Shown here in pieces: positions 21,978 to 32,046 of a stretch of DNA of 64,000 nt. Numbering within the stretch: the first letter of the stretch is position 1; the number at the start of each line of letters is the position of its first letter. Origin of the DNA: Oxytricha trifallax (lineage: Eukaryota; Ciliophora; Spirotrichea; Sporadotrichida; Oxytrichidae); NCBI GenBank assembly GCA_000711775.1, contig ARYC01001200.1, positions 1 to 64,000 on the forward strand, in the 5' to 3' direction. A program made the position numbers and the translations under genes. The notes below the pieces were generated by a model. It did no database searches and was not told where the DNA came from. It worked only from the letters and a program-made list of their open reading frames with translations.

Positions 21978-22560
21978 TCATTTATTAATAGTTACAAATT
22001 CCACAGCAAAGCTTTGATACAAAAGAGTATTATTTAAGACTTCTTTTTGAATAGTAATTTTAACTTTATTTCTACCAGAATAGCTGTATCTATTGCATTC
22101 TTTGCAAGAGAATATATCTATTTGCTTTAGAATGACATTTATTATGTTTATGTGGTTTCTAAGATAGTTGTTATTAGTATAATAATGTTTCATCAGCGCT
22201 CTGAAAAAGAAATATATTTTCAATTTAAGCAATAAATTATTTGTTTGACTCGTTAGGAATCGTAATAATTCTACAGTCACAACATCAACTATAAAATCAC
22301 TTATATATTTTACAAACCTCTAAAATAATCCTAATTATTCTTCAATTTGCATCTATAGTATATTCTTCATTTACATTTTCAGAGCACAGAAGAGAGAGGA
22401 GTCTAAATCTCTCTAGTAATTATTTCTTACATTTTTCTTTTTGAGACCACCCTATTATACCCGCACTCTCAGTCTCTTAGAACTCGTCTTCCAGTGATTT
22501 ACAAGTGTCTTAAAGGATTAAGGCTTCAAATGAATTTGAATAGAAAACAACAACAACATT
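21978..22560 (-). pseudogene. Coding segment, unrecognised, one frame change
   Basis: The first part reads FEALILQDTCKSLEDEFQET, ESAGIIGWSQKEKCKKQLLE and RFRLLSLLCSENVNEEYTID. After a frame change near 22350 it reads EEQLGLFQRFVKYISDFIVD, VVTVELLRFLTSQTNNLLLK and IFSCKECNRYSYSGRNKVKI, ending TGA at 21978. About 190 codons in all, with hydrophobic-charged patterning typical of a folded or helical protein. No family is recognised. Confidence 0.45.
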
Positions 22561-23303
22561 ATTATAAAAATATGAATTGGATTCTAAACTAGGTTTTATT
22601 ATAAAGCAATTATATCATTAAAAATATAAGGGTTTATTTAAGAATCTATCTTGTTGAAAAACTCTTAATTTATATATTTTAATAATCTTAGAAAATTTAT
22701 CTATTTATTAATGCTAAATGCAATATATTTCATTTATTTAATATGTATAGAATAATTATAAAATGTTAATAGATGTAGAGTAAATCCTTGCATAAATATA
22801 AATATTTATAATATTATCTAGAAGTATAAGTAACTATCTCCTTATATTTATCAATTAACCTAATACGACTTCAACTTATAAGCTTCTTTTCAGTATATTT
22901 TATTTATCATAACTTTATAGTCTTGTTGATTACTTTTGGAATTAACTGACTATTCTTAAAGCATTTCTTAATATTTACATTCAATAGACTTTAATTTCTT
23001 ATTCGGTATTTGTAAATCAAATATTTTAAATTATCAATTATTTGACCAAGTTTAAAGAGAATGAATTGCTTCTAAATTTTCTATTTAAGCTTCAATCTAC
23101 GAATTATTCTTTAAATTCTTCACCCTTTAATATTTTAAAATACATATAATTATATATTTATACTTTAAATATGCTTTAATCTTGACTTATAGGATGGAGC
23201 ACTTCATTCATGTTATAATGTTCCCACAACATCTTATTCCAATCTTAATATTAGGTAAGGTAAAGTTTGATTATTTAAGTCGATAATTTTATAATCGGCA
23301 CAC
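22561..23303. other. AT-rich flank of TBE-F, no feature seen
   Basis: No supported coding frame. Ends in GGCACACATT, with ATT at 23304-23306 directly before the C4A4 end of TBE-F. Confidence 0.35.
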
Positions 23304-23428
23304 ATTCAAAACCCCAAAATCCCTTAATGAGGTTTATAAGTGCTTTGATTTGTTGGAATTTGTCATGGGTTGGGGTTATTAATAGGTTTTAATGTGAAAT
23401 ATATAGTGAACGAATTTAATTTATTCAC

Positions 23429-24703
23429 TCAAAATGCACTTTGGATAATGTGGATAAGGTCTGTAGTTTATTTACTCAAACACTATTCTATTCTCTCTAT
23501 CGATATGTCTGATCTTGAGTTTGGTTTTATTTTTATTGAGTCTGCCATTTGTTTTATTGATTGTGAGACTCTGGTTTTGTCTATAAATTACTTTATTCTT
23601 TGCTTAGCATCTTTCTCGCACCTTGTAGTAGTAATCGTTACGAAGCATTACGCACTCTATTATTATTGCTGCTAAAGCCCACACATTCCACTAAAAGTCA
23701 CAATCTCTCCAGTCTTCTCTTTCTGGATAATAGCCTTGCGTTCCCATTACAGCCCTAACTTGTGAAGCTCTTTAATACCTTTTACGGTCTGAGTTGCAAT
23801 TTATCCAAGTTACTTATGATTCCTTTAATCTGTTATGAAATCTCTTTGGGTCATTTCATAGAGTGGGAGTCTGAAAGCAACATGATCCTTGGCAAGAAGA
23901 ACAGCATCTAGCTTGATTAAGTAACTATACTTTTTAAACTTTGCTTGAGTGAGTACTTGATACTCATTTTTAAACTCCATTTAATATTTATCATCACTTA
24001 AGAGATTGTTGAAGGGATACCTTGTATGCGTATTGATGATCGTTGATAACTTTCTTATCAAAAGAGTTCTTCTATTATAAGGTAGCTTTAAAGAGAAGTA
24101 TCTAGGTCAATTTAAGCAAGAACTGGTATATTCTTGTATTGAATCTTGATCATAATTTTTGTTATTTCAGAGGTTAGTTTGTTGCGGGCCTTCTTGACGT
24201 ACTCTAACTCTCTAGCTTATTCAGGCACTACGACCTTAGAATATTCCCTCGCTTTTTTTTGTTTAGAAGCTTCAGATGCTTCTTCAAGTCTCTTGTATGA
24301 GAGCATTGCTTATCGCACTCAAAGCAGTCATACTTTCCATCTTTTTAACATGCTCTAAGTATACAGAGGACTTGGCTTCTCTATGCTCCATCAAATGTCT
24401 GTACCAGCTTGATTTATGAGCAAAATCTCTCTCACTTAACTCACAAAAGTATACTTCTATTTCTTCAGTTTGTATAGGAATTTCATTATTACCTTTCTCC
24501 TCCTCTCTGTCTCCCACACACTTGTTTGCCATTTATTTTCTATTATTAATTTCTATTTTAATAACAGAGACCTCAAGTGATAGCTCTGGTAGTTCTTTAT
24601 GAGAGTTCATCTCACAGCTATCACACTTTTTATTGCTGCCAAAGGTAAGTCTCGTTTAGTTTGATGGAAGTGCTGTTGTTTTTGTTAAAATGTTAGCGCT
24701 CAT
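23429..24703 (-). pseudogene. TBE-F 57-kD zinc-finger/kinase gene lacking the catalytic segment
   Basis: The ATG at 24703 gives MSANILTKTTALPSN, in frame through KCDSCEMNSHKELPELS to MANKCVGDREEEK. Finger 1 is degenerate (CELSERDF..H-x3-H). Finger 2 reads CFECDKQCSHTRDLKKH after a frame change near 24320. In the kinase, the run ELHKLG joins directly to VMGTQGYYPEREDW and WNVWALA: the stretch with HRDLKPEN and DFN present in TBE-1 and G is missing. A C-terminal IHIIQSAF is followed by TGA at 23429. The kinase would be inactive. Confidence 0.75.
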
Positions 24704-25143
24704 ATTTAAATTTGAATTTAAAATTATAACACTGCCTCTATAACTGAGAGCTTATATGAGAGATTTGCAAGCCTACAAGTTTAAAGGGAAGTTCTTAAAG
24801 TATTCGAAAAGAAATATGAGTATTAAGAGACGATCCAGATCTAAATTTGGGTGAGGAAGTGCCATTTTTACTTTCAATAATAAGTTTATTATAGAACGTA
24901 TCAATTAAGGAGGTGATCCTAATTAATTACATACCAATTTTAATTTAAAAATATGGAATATAACACTAGAAATTGATATCAATCTCTCAATTTTTAAACC
25001 AGTTCTCAAAACTTCTCCATATCCTTCTTAGAGGTTGACCTCCTATAGGATGCCAATATTTAATAGTAAGTTTAACAGTGGCATATAATTGAAATCAATA
25101 AAATTTTAATATCATTTCTTAGATCTGTAATATGATGGAGTGA
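24704..25143. promoter_or_regulatory. Divergent promoter region of TBE-F
   Basis: Between the 57-kD and 22-kD starts. Carries ATTAAGGAGGTGATCCTAATTA at about 24905 (partly palindromic) and AGAGGTTGACCTCCTATAGG at about 25030, whose reverse complement TATAGGAGGTCAACC is repeated in TBE-G at about 30003. Confidence 0.45.
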
Positions 25144-25818
25144 ATGAATGATGCAATGAAAAGAGTGCAAGCATAAGAATTGATTTAAAGATTTAGAAGC
25201 AAGGATGATTTGCATCACTACCTGGTGCAGCAAGGTAATGAACTTATAGTAACTAATCTTTATTATGTGGCTGCCAACGATGAAAGGTACTAAAATTTCA
25301 TTTCTAAGAGCGATACTCTGCGAAGAGAAGAAAGCATTGAAAACTAAAGATGTAAAGTTTGCAGAGACTCAAAACTATCCAGAAATCTCGTTGACTAACT
25401 TATATGATGATGCTATGAATGACCCAGAGGTTTCGCTGTACCCACCTACTAAGAAGCAGTTGTCAAATAAACTACCTGAAAGAAACTATTTCTTTGGCAT
25501 ACTTGCAACAATTAAAGGTGATTACCTGAAAGAAATTATTCAAGAATCTCATAAGAAAAGGTACAGCATCTCTTCAGAAGATAAGGACAAACAAGGGATC
25601 AAGATAAATGAGAGCTGGCTATCAGAGCTGCAGAAGCACCCTTATATTTCAAGTAAGATTTGTAGTTTAACTCTTTAGAAAAATCTGGTACTGGCATCTT
25701 CTTGATGAAGGAATAGAGAAAGCTTCACAGAGAGCGAAAGTCGCAGAGAAAGTATGAAGTTAGCAAGAGACTTTATTCAAATATTTAGCCTCCAGAGTCA
25801 ATGATCATAGATGCATGA
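25144..25818 (+). CDS. TBE-F 22-kD protein, two exons
   Basis: The ATG at 25144 gives MNDAMKRVQAQELIQRFRSK. A shift near 25275 leads to WLPTMKGTKISFLRAILCEE, NYPEISLTNLYDDAMNDPEV, LPERNYFFGILATIKGDYLK and HPYISS. The intron is 25653-25678 (26 nt, GTAAGA..TTTAG). After splicing: KKSGTGIFLMKEQRKLHRER and KSQRKYEVSKRLYSNIQPPE. TGA at 25816 stands where TBE-2 has Gly, so the original tail ran further. This is the clearest intact 22-kD copy. Function unknown. Confidence 0.8.
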
Positions 25819-25929
25819 GCTGGCAGCAAGAGAAGAAACTGAGGAGGAGGGAAGCAAGAAGGAGAAGAAAAGAAAGAGAAGTCAGCTCCCTCTCAAGAAT
25901 TTTAAATGTGACTTATATATTCATTAACT

Positions 25930-26732
25930 TAACTGAAAAACTTATTTATATACATTCACTCTCCCTTCTTTAGCACACTTTTAAGCCAATTAATTATCTA
26001 CTCTCTTCACTGAGCTTTTAATAAAGTCTACTGTTTCGATAGGTAGGTCATGCATCAAGTGGCAGAGCAGCAGTTTCTTGTAATGACCTTTTAATATAAC
26101 CCAGTAGAAATCAATTCCATTAAACTATGGACTGTAAGGGGTATGTTGAACACTGGCGTTATTCTAAGTTGTTCATAACTCTTCCTAATATCTTTAGTCT
26201 TATGAACAGAAAGATTATTAACAAAGAGTATAATCTCTTATTCAGGGTACTTCTCTCTCAGCTGCTCTAAGAACTTTATATACTACTCTGTCTCAATAGA
26301 GCAAGGATGAATAACATAAGTTTTAAACAAGCATCCTCGCTAATTCCTCCAAGAATTGCCATTGTTTATACCTTGACTTTTTAGTCATGTACCTCTATAT
26401 TACTATGCCTCTTATACCAATACTTCTAGATGAAATTGTTGAAAGTAAACACAGCCTTGTCAGCATGAATAAAATAAATATTATTCTATTAGGCTCTCTA
26501 CATTTAATTATAAATATAATTTAAGTTGTTGTTGTAAAATGGCAGAGTGAAATCAATTACTCTCTTGTATACGATTTAAACCTTTGTAAGAAATGCCATT
26601 TCGTTTATGAATGTTTGCAACAGATTATGCAGAGATCGTCAATTCAGGGAACTGGCGGTGAAACATAATAGCTCGTTAGTCGAGAGAGAAGTGAGCCCAA
26701 TACTTCAAAGTTTTTTCATTAATAAGATAGTC
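25930..26732 (-). pseudogene. TBE-F transposase, C-terminal part, catalytic residues mutated
   Basis: Minus strand from TBE-G leftward: DYLINEKTLKYWAHFSLDQR, then AIMFHRQFPELTISAQSVAN and FIHADKAVFTFNNF (DE changed to DK). VNNLSVHKTK has Asn for the second catalytic Asp, and the third site reads GIDFYW (Asp for Glu). Several frameshifts. A non-functional relative of the TBE-2 transposase. Confidence 0.75.
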
Positions 26733-26817
26733 AATCAAAACCCCTTAGTAAGGTTTATAAGTGCTTTGATATGTAGGTTATAGTTGGGGTTAGTAGAGAA
26801 ATTAGGCCAATTGCAAA

Positions 26818-28693
26818 ATGAGAATTAGAAATTAGCGAAATTTAGGGTCTATTTATGATGAGTAATATTTCGATTTACTGCTTAAGCTTAGGTATGGTAC
26901 GAGTATTTATATAGACTTAGTCAAACCAGCACTGATTTTTTGCAGGCATAGCAAGGCTCCTACGCAAAAGTGCCTCAACTGTTAGGCATAGCTGCATGTT
27001 AGCAGTATAGCATTTTAGTTCTGGTACTTGAAAACATCCAGTAAGAAAAAAAAAGTTCTCACAGCACTATATTAACTACCTCTGTGACTCGAAGACTTTG
27101 AAGTATTGGGCACATTTTTCACTTGACTAGCGAGCTTTGATGTTTCTTCGCAAGTTTCCTGATATGCGTATCTCTCATTAGACTATAGCAAACATTTATA
27201 TAAGAAATTGTATAACTTTCAAGACTGTCAACAGAGTGAAGAGAGTCATTGATTTTACAGTGCCATTTTATAGTAATAATTTAAACTTTATATATGATTA
27301 AATGCAGAGAGCTATTACTAATACCATCAAGTTCATACACGCTGACGAAGCTGTGTTCACCTTCAACACCTTTATTAATAAAGTCAAAATAGCCTCTAAG
27401 ATTAGGAAATTATTAATAATCAAGATTTAAATATTATTTTTAATCGTTCATGCTCTACTTTTAGGTATTTAAGTCTCCATTTTCAACTTTTCCATCATCA
27501 AGTCAACTTTAATGATTCTTGTTAAAAAAGTCAAAAACATTCGCGTTTAGTTCTCTATATTTTCACCATCAGTAAGCACCACTTTAAAGTTCAGGTTGTT
27601 GAAATTTCAGGCACAGCTATGTTTTTTCATGCTACATCGAAGATACTGTTTAAGCTGAACACTCCATTTTATTCACTGGAAATTTAATAAATTAGAGATG
27701 TTTGATAAATTAAATTAAACAGATTAAAACTTTTTAAGTTTTAATGATTGATGATTAAATTTTTCACTAATAGGTTTAGTTTATAGAGAATTTTTAATAG
27801 GGATGTCTTAATTAATTTTAAACTGATATTTATTAATTAAGACTTAGTTTAATTTAATTTATCAAACATCTCTAATTTATTAAATTTCCAGTGAATAAAA
27901 TGGAGTATTCAGCTTAAACAGTATCTTCGATGTAGCATGAAAAAACATAGCTGTGCCTGAAATTTCAACAACCTGAACTTTAAAGTGGTGCTTACTGATG
28001 GTGAAAATATAGAGAACTAAACGCGAATGTTTTTGACTTTTTTAACAAGAATCATTAAAGTTGACTTGATGATGGAAAAGTTGAAAATGGAGACTTAAAT
28101 ACCTAAAAGTAGAGCAAGAACGATTAAAAATCATATTTAAATCTTGATTATTAATAATTTCCTAATCTTAAATGGCTATTTTGACTTTAAGTCTTGGTAT
28201 AAGAAGTATGATAATATAGAAGTCTATGATTAAAAAGTGAAGGTAGTCACCCATGAAATTTTAGCAGGTATAAGGGAAAATTCAGGCTTAGAGAGTTATG
28301 TTATTCACCCTCGCTCAATTAAGCGAGAGTAGTATATATAGTTCCTACATAAGCTCAGAGAGAAGTATAGTAACCAAGAGATAATCCTGTTTGTTGATAA
28401 CCTTTCAGTTCATAAAACTAAAAAGTCTAAGAAAGCTTATGAAGAGTTAAACATAACTCCTGTATACAACGTTCCTTATAGCCCATAATTAAATGGAATT
28501 TGAATTCTACTTGAGTTAAATCAAGACTCACTACAAGAAGCTGCTGCTGTATCATCTTATCCATGACTTGCCCATCGATACTGTAGACTTCATTCAAAGC
28601 ATCTGTAAGAGAGTGAGCGTAGATAAGACAACAATTTGTGCGAGAGAGGGAAGAATGAATGTTTAAAAATAAGTTTTAGATTTAAACGAATGA
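26818..28693 (+). pseudogene. TBE-G transposase, split by an 807-bp MITE
   Basis: Begins MRIRNQRNLGSIYDEQYFDL. FIHADEAVFTFNTFIN is followed by the MITE at 27381-28187, then SWYKKYDNIEVYD, LFVDNLSVHKTKKSKKAYEE, VPYSPQLNGI and, after a one-base shift, EFYL. It continues THYKKLLLYHL and KRVSVDKTTICAREGR and ends TGA at 28691-28693. All three catalytic acidic residues are present. Frameshifts occur near 27000 and at the Glu motif. The uninterrupted tail proves where the TBE-2 insertion at 2222 lies. Confidence 0.8.
27381..28187. mobile_element. 807-bp foldback/MITE element with TA target duplication
   Basis: Starts AAGTCAAAATAGCC and ends GGCTATTTTGACTT, with TA at 27379-27380 and 28188-28189. 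Arms of about 340 bp are near-perfect inverted repeats around a loop of about 130 bp. No coding frame. TA duplications are typical of Tc1/mariner-mobilised elements, so it is probably a non-autonomous member moved in trans. Confidence 0.85.
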
Positions 28694-28699
28694 ATATAT

Positions 28700-29480
28700 T
28701 CACATATTAAATTGGCCCATAAAGGGTTTGGCTTCTCTTTCTTCTCCTCTTCTTATGGCTTGCTTGGGCCCATATTTCTTCTCTTAATGCCTGCTCCTGC
28801 ATCTATGTTCATATCATCTGGTTTTAGACATCTTTATAAAGCCTCTTGCTCAACTCATGAATTGTCTGCGACTTTCTTTCTCTGTGACCTTTGCATGCTC
28901 TTTCATAAGATATATACCAGTGCCAGATTTCCATACAAAGTTATATGTCAAAGCTTACTTGAAAAATAAGGATGCTTCTTAAGTTCCTCAAGCCAAGCTG
29001 AGCTTATTAGAATGCCTTGCTTTTTCTAGTCTTCAGGAGAGATAGAATATCGTTTCTTATGTGCTTCTTCAATTATTTCTCTGAGATACTCCTCTTTTAT
29101 TGTACCAAGAACACCAAAGAAAAAGTTCCTCTCTGGTAGTTTATTAGAGAGTTGTTTCTTGGTAGGAAGGTAAACTACCACTTCCTCATCTTACATGGCA
29201 TCCTCATAAAGATTAGTGACTGAAATCTCAGGGTAGTAAGGATTTTCTATTAGTTTTATCTCTTTATTTTTAAAATCTTTCTTCTCCTCGCAGAGTATTG
29301 CTTTTAAGAATGATATTTTAGTACCTTCCATCGTTGGAAGGAATGACCAACTGTGTACATCGTTGATTAACATCAATTAATTTTACCATGCTAAGTAAGG
29401 TATAGATAGAGATACTCTTTACTTCTGAATCTTGATATCATTTCTTGATCCTCGACTCTTTTCATTTGATCATTGAGTGA
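28700..29480 (-). pseudogene. TBE-G 22-kD gene, splice acceptor damaged
   Basis: Minus strand: LNDQMKRVEDQEMISRFRSK, then MLINDVHSWSFLPTMEGTKI, YYPEISVTNLYEDAM, LPERNFFFGVLGTIKEEYLR and HPYFSS. The intron position is 28932-28958 with donor GTAAGC, but the 3' end reads TATG instead of TATAG, so normal splicing is unlikely. The tail includes KSGTGIYLMKEHAK and NIDAGAGIKRRNMGPSKP. The ATG found in other copies is not clear here. Confidence 0.7.
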
Positions 29481-29502
29481 TTCAATCTTTGTTCCTCTTT
29501 CT

Positions 29503-29930
29503 ATTATTGTAGGAATACATTCGAATAAGGGAAATTAATTTAAATTAAATAAATAAATAATTAATTAAATTATTGGTAATTAAAGTTGTCCAATTTGAAC
29601 GATCTTGGGATTATTCGATAGAGAATTCAAAATTAACTGGACTTAAATACTGGCGGTACTATTTTATCGCATCCCTCGAGCGAGATAACTCAACTTTAAT
29701 TAAACACCTCTAAATTAATTAAATTATACTCTCACATTAAAGTCGAGTTATCTCGCTACAGGGATGAGATAAAATAGTACCGCCAATATTAAAGTCCAGT
29801 TAATTTTGAATTCTCTATCGAAAAAGCCTAAGATCGTTCAAATTAGACAACTTTAACTGCCAATAATTTAATTAATTATTTATTTAATTTAAATTAATTT
29901 CCCAAATTCGAATGTGTTCCTACAATAATG
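29503..29930. repeat. About 430-bp palindromic insertion in TBE-G
   Basis: ATTATTGTAGGAATACATTCGAATAAGGGAAATTAATTT on the left is mirrored by AAATTAATTTCCCAAATTCGAATGTGTTCCTACAATAAT on the right. The arms also share GATCTTGGGATTATTCGATAGAGAATTC and TGGCGGTACTATTTTATC. The loop is about 60 bp. Not present in TBE-2 or TBE-F at this place. The target duplication could not be fixed. Confidence 0.7.
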
Positions 29931-29939
29931 AATTTCAAA

Positions 29940-30477
29940 TTATAATTTATAGACTTCTGGTACCTATTGTTTAAAATCTTAATATTAAATATGGGCATCT
30001 TATAGGAGGTCAACCCTGCAAAGATACGTGGAGAAAGCTGGCAGAAGCTGTAACAAATTGCAGAGATTGAGCTCCATTTTTATCAATTTAGTTCCATTAA
30101 ATTAGTACTAAATTTGTTAAAATTTAATTAGTACTGGTACTAAATCCGTTTAATTTTAATTAGTGCCAATTTAATAGTACCCAAACTAATTATTACCTAC
30201 ATTTAATCTAATGAGGTTTTAATGGAGAAGTTCCAAAATGATTCAAAACCTAATCGGTACCAGTACCAACCTGAATTTTATCTAAATTGGTACGTACCAA
30301 AATTAAAAATATTAAGCATGAGTTAAGAAAAATATATTGTAATAAACTAAGTATTAATATGAACTCTAACACCTCAAAATCAAACATTATTGCTGCAGGG
30401 TAAATTCCTGTTCAACTATACTTTAGCTTGGGAAGTTATTACTCATTAATAATAGTAATTTAAATTTGAATTTAAAC
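29940..30477. promoter_or_regulatory. Divergent promoter region of TBE-G with GTAC-centred palindromes
   Basis: TATAGGAGGTCAACC at about 30003 is shared with TBE-F. Between about 30075 and 30300 there are repeated TTAGTAC, AGTACTGGTACT, GGTACCAGTACC and TTGGTACGTACCAA blocks, several of them palindromic. These are absent from the other TBEs and may be another small insertion. Confidence 0.4.
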
Positions 30478-31912
30478 ATGGCGGCTAACTTGAATCGTAA
30501 GGCAGTTTCTCTTGGAACAGGTTAATCATTGCTCTACTTTGGCTCCTCCAAGAAACCAGAAGTAATATATATTGAAAAGGAGTATGAGCAAAGAGCTTTA
30601 GTGTTTAAAGCTGAGGTCTTTAAAATTTAAGTTTAAAACAAGAAGAAGAGTGCTGAGATGGGAGTTTAAACATAAGCTGAATTGGTTGAGGAAGATAAGG
30701 AACAGCAACCAATAGAAAAATTAAAACATTTTAATGTGAAGACTGCTAAAATTTCTTCTCAACTGAATCTAGCTTGAAGAGGCATGTCAAAGAGATATAC
30801 TCTGGCAAATCCAAGGTATATTTTAAGCATGATATACAGGATGGTAGATATTGGTGCACGACTTGCATGAAGTCTTATACTCACTCAGCTAAAGTAAAGA
30901 GGCATATGTAAAAGCATCATTTGAGCGAATTCCTGATTAAAGATGAGGAAACTTAAAAGCTTGTACCTGCTAAAAGAAAAAATAACTCTCTTGAGTCATA
31001 AAAAGAACAGTAGGAGAGACTTAAGAGATAGAAGCGATTGGTGTCAATGAACCAACCAGCAAATGGCATGTATATAGCATGATTATAAGAGAGAGCAATG
31101 TTTATACCTGCATTAAATGCAGTCGACATAAGTAGCTGTATTTAGAACTATTTGAATATTGACATACCTAACAAGGTAAAACTTATAGTTGTTGATGAAT
31201 TCGATTATAAGGTATGCCCATTCAAGTATCTCATTAGGAACGAGCAATATTATAATGAATACATAGTACTGAGAGAGGCTTAGAAAAGATAATGCAAGAA
31301 CTTAGCTAAGCTCGACGGAGTTATACTTGGTCATGGTTTTATTGCTTTGAGACTCAAGAAGTTTGAAATGACTCTAAGAGAGTATCTCTACCATAATAGA
31401 TATCCTGATGATTTGAATGAGATACTCACAGATATGACTAAGGGTGTGAAAGAGCTCCATGATCTAGGGTATGTTCATAGAGATTTGAAGCCAGAAAATG
31501 TTATGCTAAATCTCTGCCCTTTAGAAGTAGTTGTCATAGATTTCAACAGAGCAATAAGACAAGAGATAGTGACTTTCGCTAAGGTTTTAGGCACTCCAGG
31601 ATACTTTCCAATAAGAGAGAAATGGACAAATGGCTCTGTATAATGAGATGTTTGGGCGATAGCTGTAATTATCTTAGTGTGCGATATGGAAAGTATGTCA
31701 TACTTTGGAACAAATCATGAGAAATAATCGATAAGTTTGGCTGCTAAACATATAAAACAAGATGAAATATGCAATGAAATTAATTTGATAGTTGAAATGG
31801 TCATCGTAAAAGCTCCAGCATACCCAAGATAATCATTGGATGATATAAAAGAACAACTACAGACTGCTAAATTCAAGAGGTATCACAAAGATAAGCAGAT
31901 AAAATTTGTTTG
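30478..31912 (+). pseudogene. TBE-G 57-kD zinc-finger/kinase gene, best preserved kinase
   Basis: The ATG at 30478 gives MAANLNRKAVSLG. Finger 1 spans a shift near 30740 (C-x2-C..SLKRHVKEIY). Finger 2 is CTTCMKSYTHSAKVKRHMQKHH. From 31090 one frame runs to the end except for a TGA in place of Trp at about 31640. The kinase domain includes LREYLYHNRYPDDL, GYVHRDLKPENVML (catalytic loop intact), VVVIDFNRAIRQ (DFN for DFG), LGTPGYFPIREKW and DVWAIAVIILVCDME. Stop TGA 31910-31912. A TGA near 31079 also interrupts. The N-lobe glycine loop is not obvious, so substrate phosphorylation is uncertain. Confidence 0.8.
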
Positions 31913-32046
31913 AATTATGTACACTAATACTCATTAAATATTAATATAAAACCTCCGTTTTCTCTACTAAATCCAATAACACCTCAACTATACCCTACAA
32001 ATCAAAGCACTTATAATCCTCACTAAGGGGTTTTGGGGTTTTGAAT

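Larger units (their letters stand above)
23307..26735 (-). mobile_element. TBE-F, telomere-bearing element interrupted by TBE-G
   Basis: The left terminus CAAAACCCCAAAATCCC starts at 23307 after ATT. It carries GGTTTATAAGTGCTTTGAT and TTGGGGTTA, which recur at both ends of TBE-G, so F and G are one subfamily distinct from TBE-2. Gene order is 57-kD(-), 22-kD(+), transposase(-), i.e. inverted relative to TBE-2. The transposase is cut at IDYL by TBE-G and resumes at 32047 (AATACTTTTCTTGTC..). The far terminus was not found. Confidence 0.8.
26736..32043 (+). mobile_element. TBE-G, full-length telomere-bearing element nested in TBE-F
   Basis: The left end is CAAAACCCCTTAGTAAGG at 26736, the right end CTAAGGGGTTTTGGGGTTTTG finishing at 32043, with AAT on both sides (26733-26735, 32044-32046). 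The terminal repeats share GGTTTATAAGTGCTTTGAT and its inverse. Length 5308 bp. Subtracting the MITE (27381-28187) and the palindrome (about 29503-29930) leaves about 4.07 kb, the usual TBE size. Genes: transposase(+), 22-kD(-), 57-kD(+). Confidence 0.9.
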
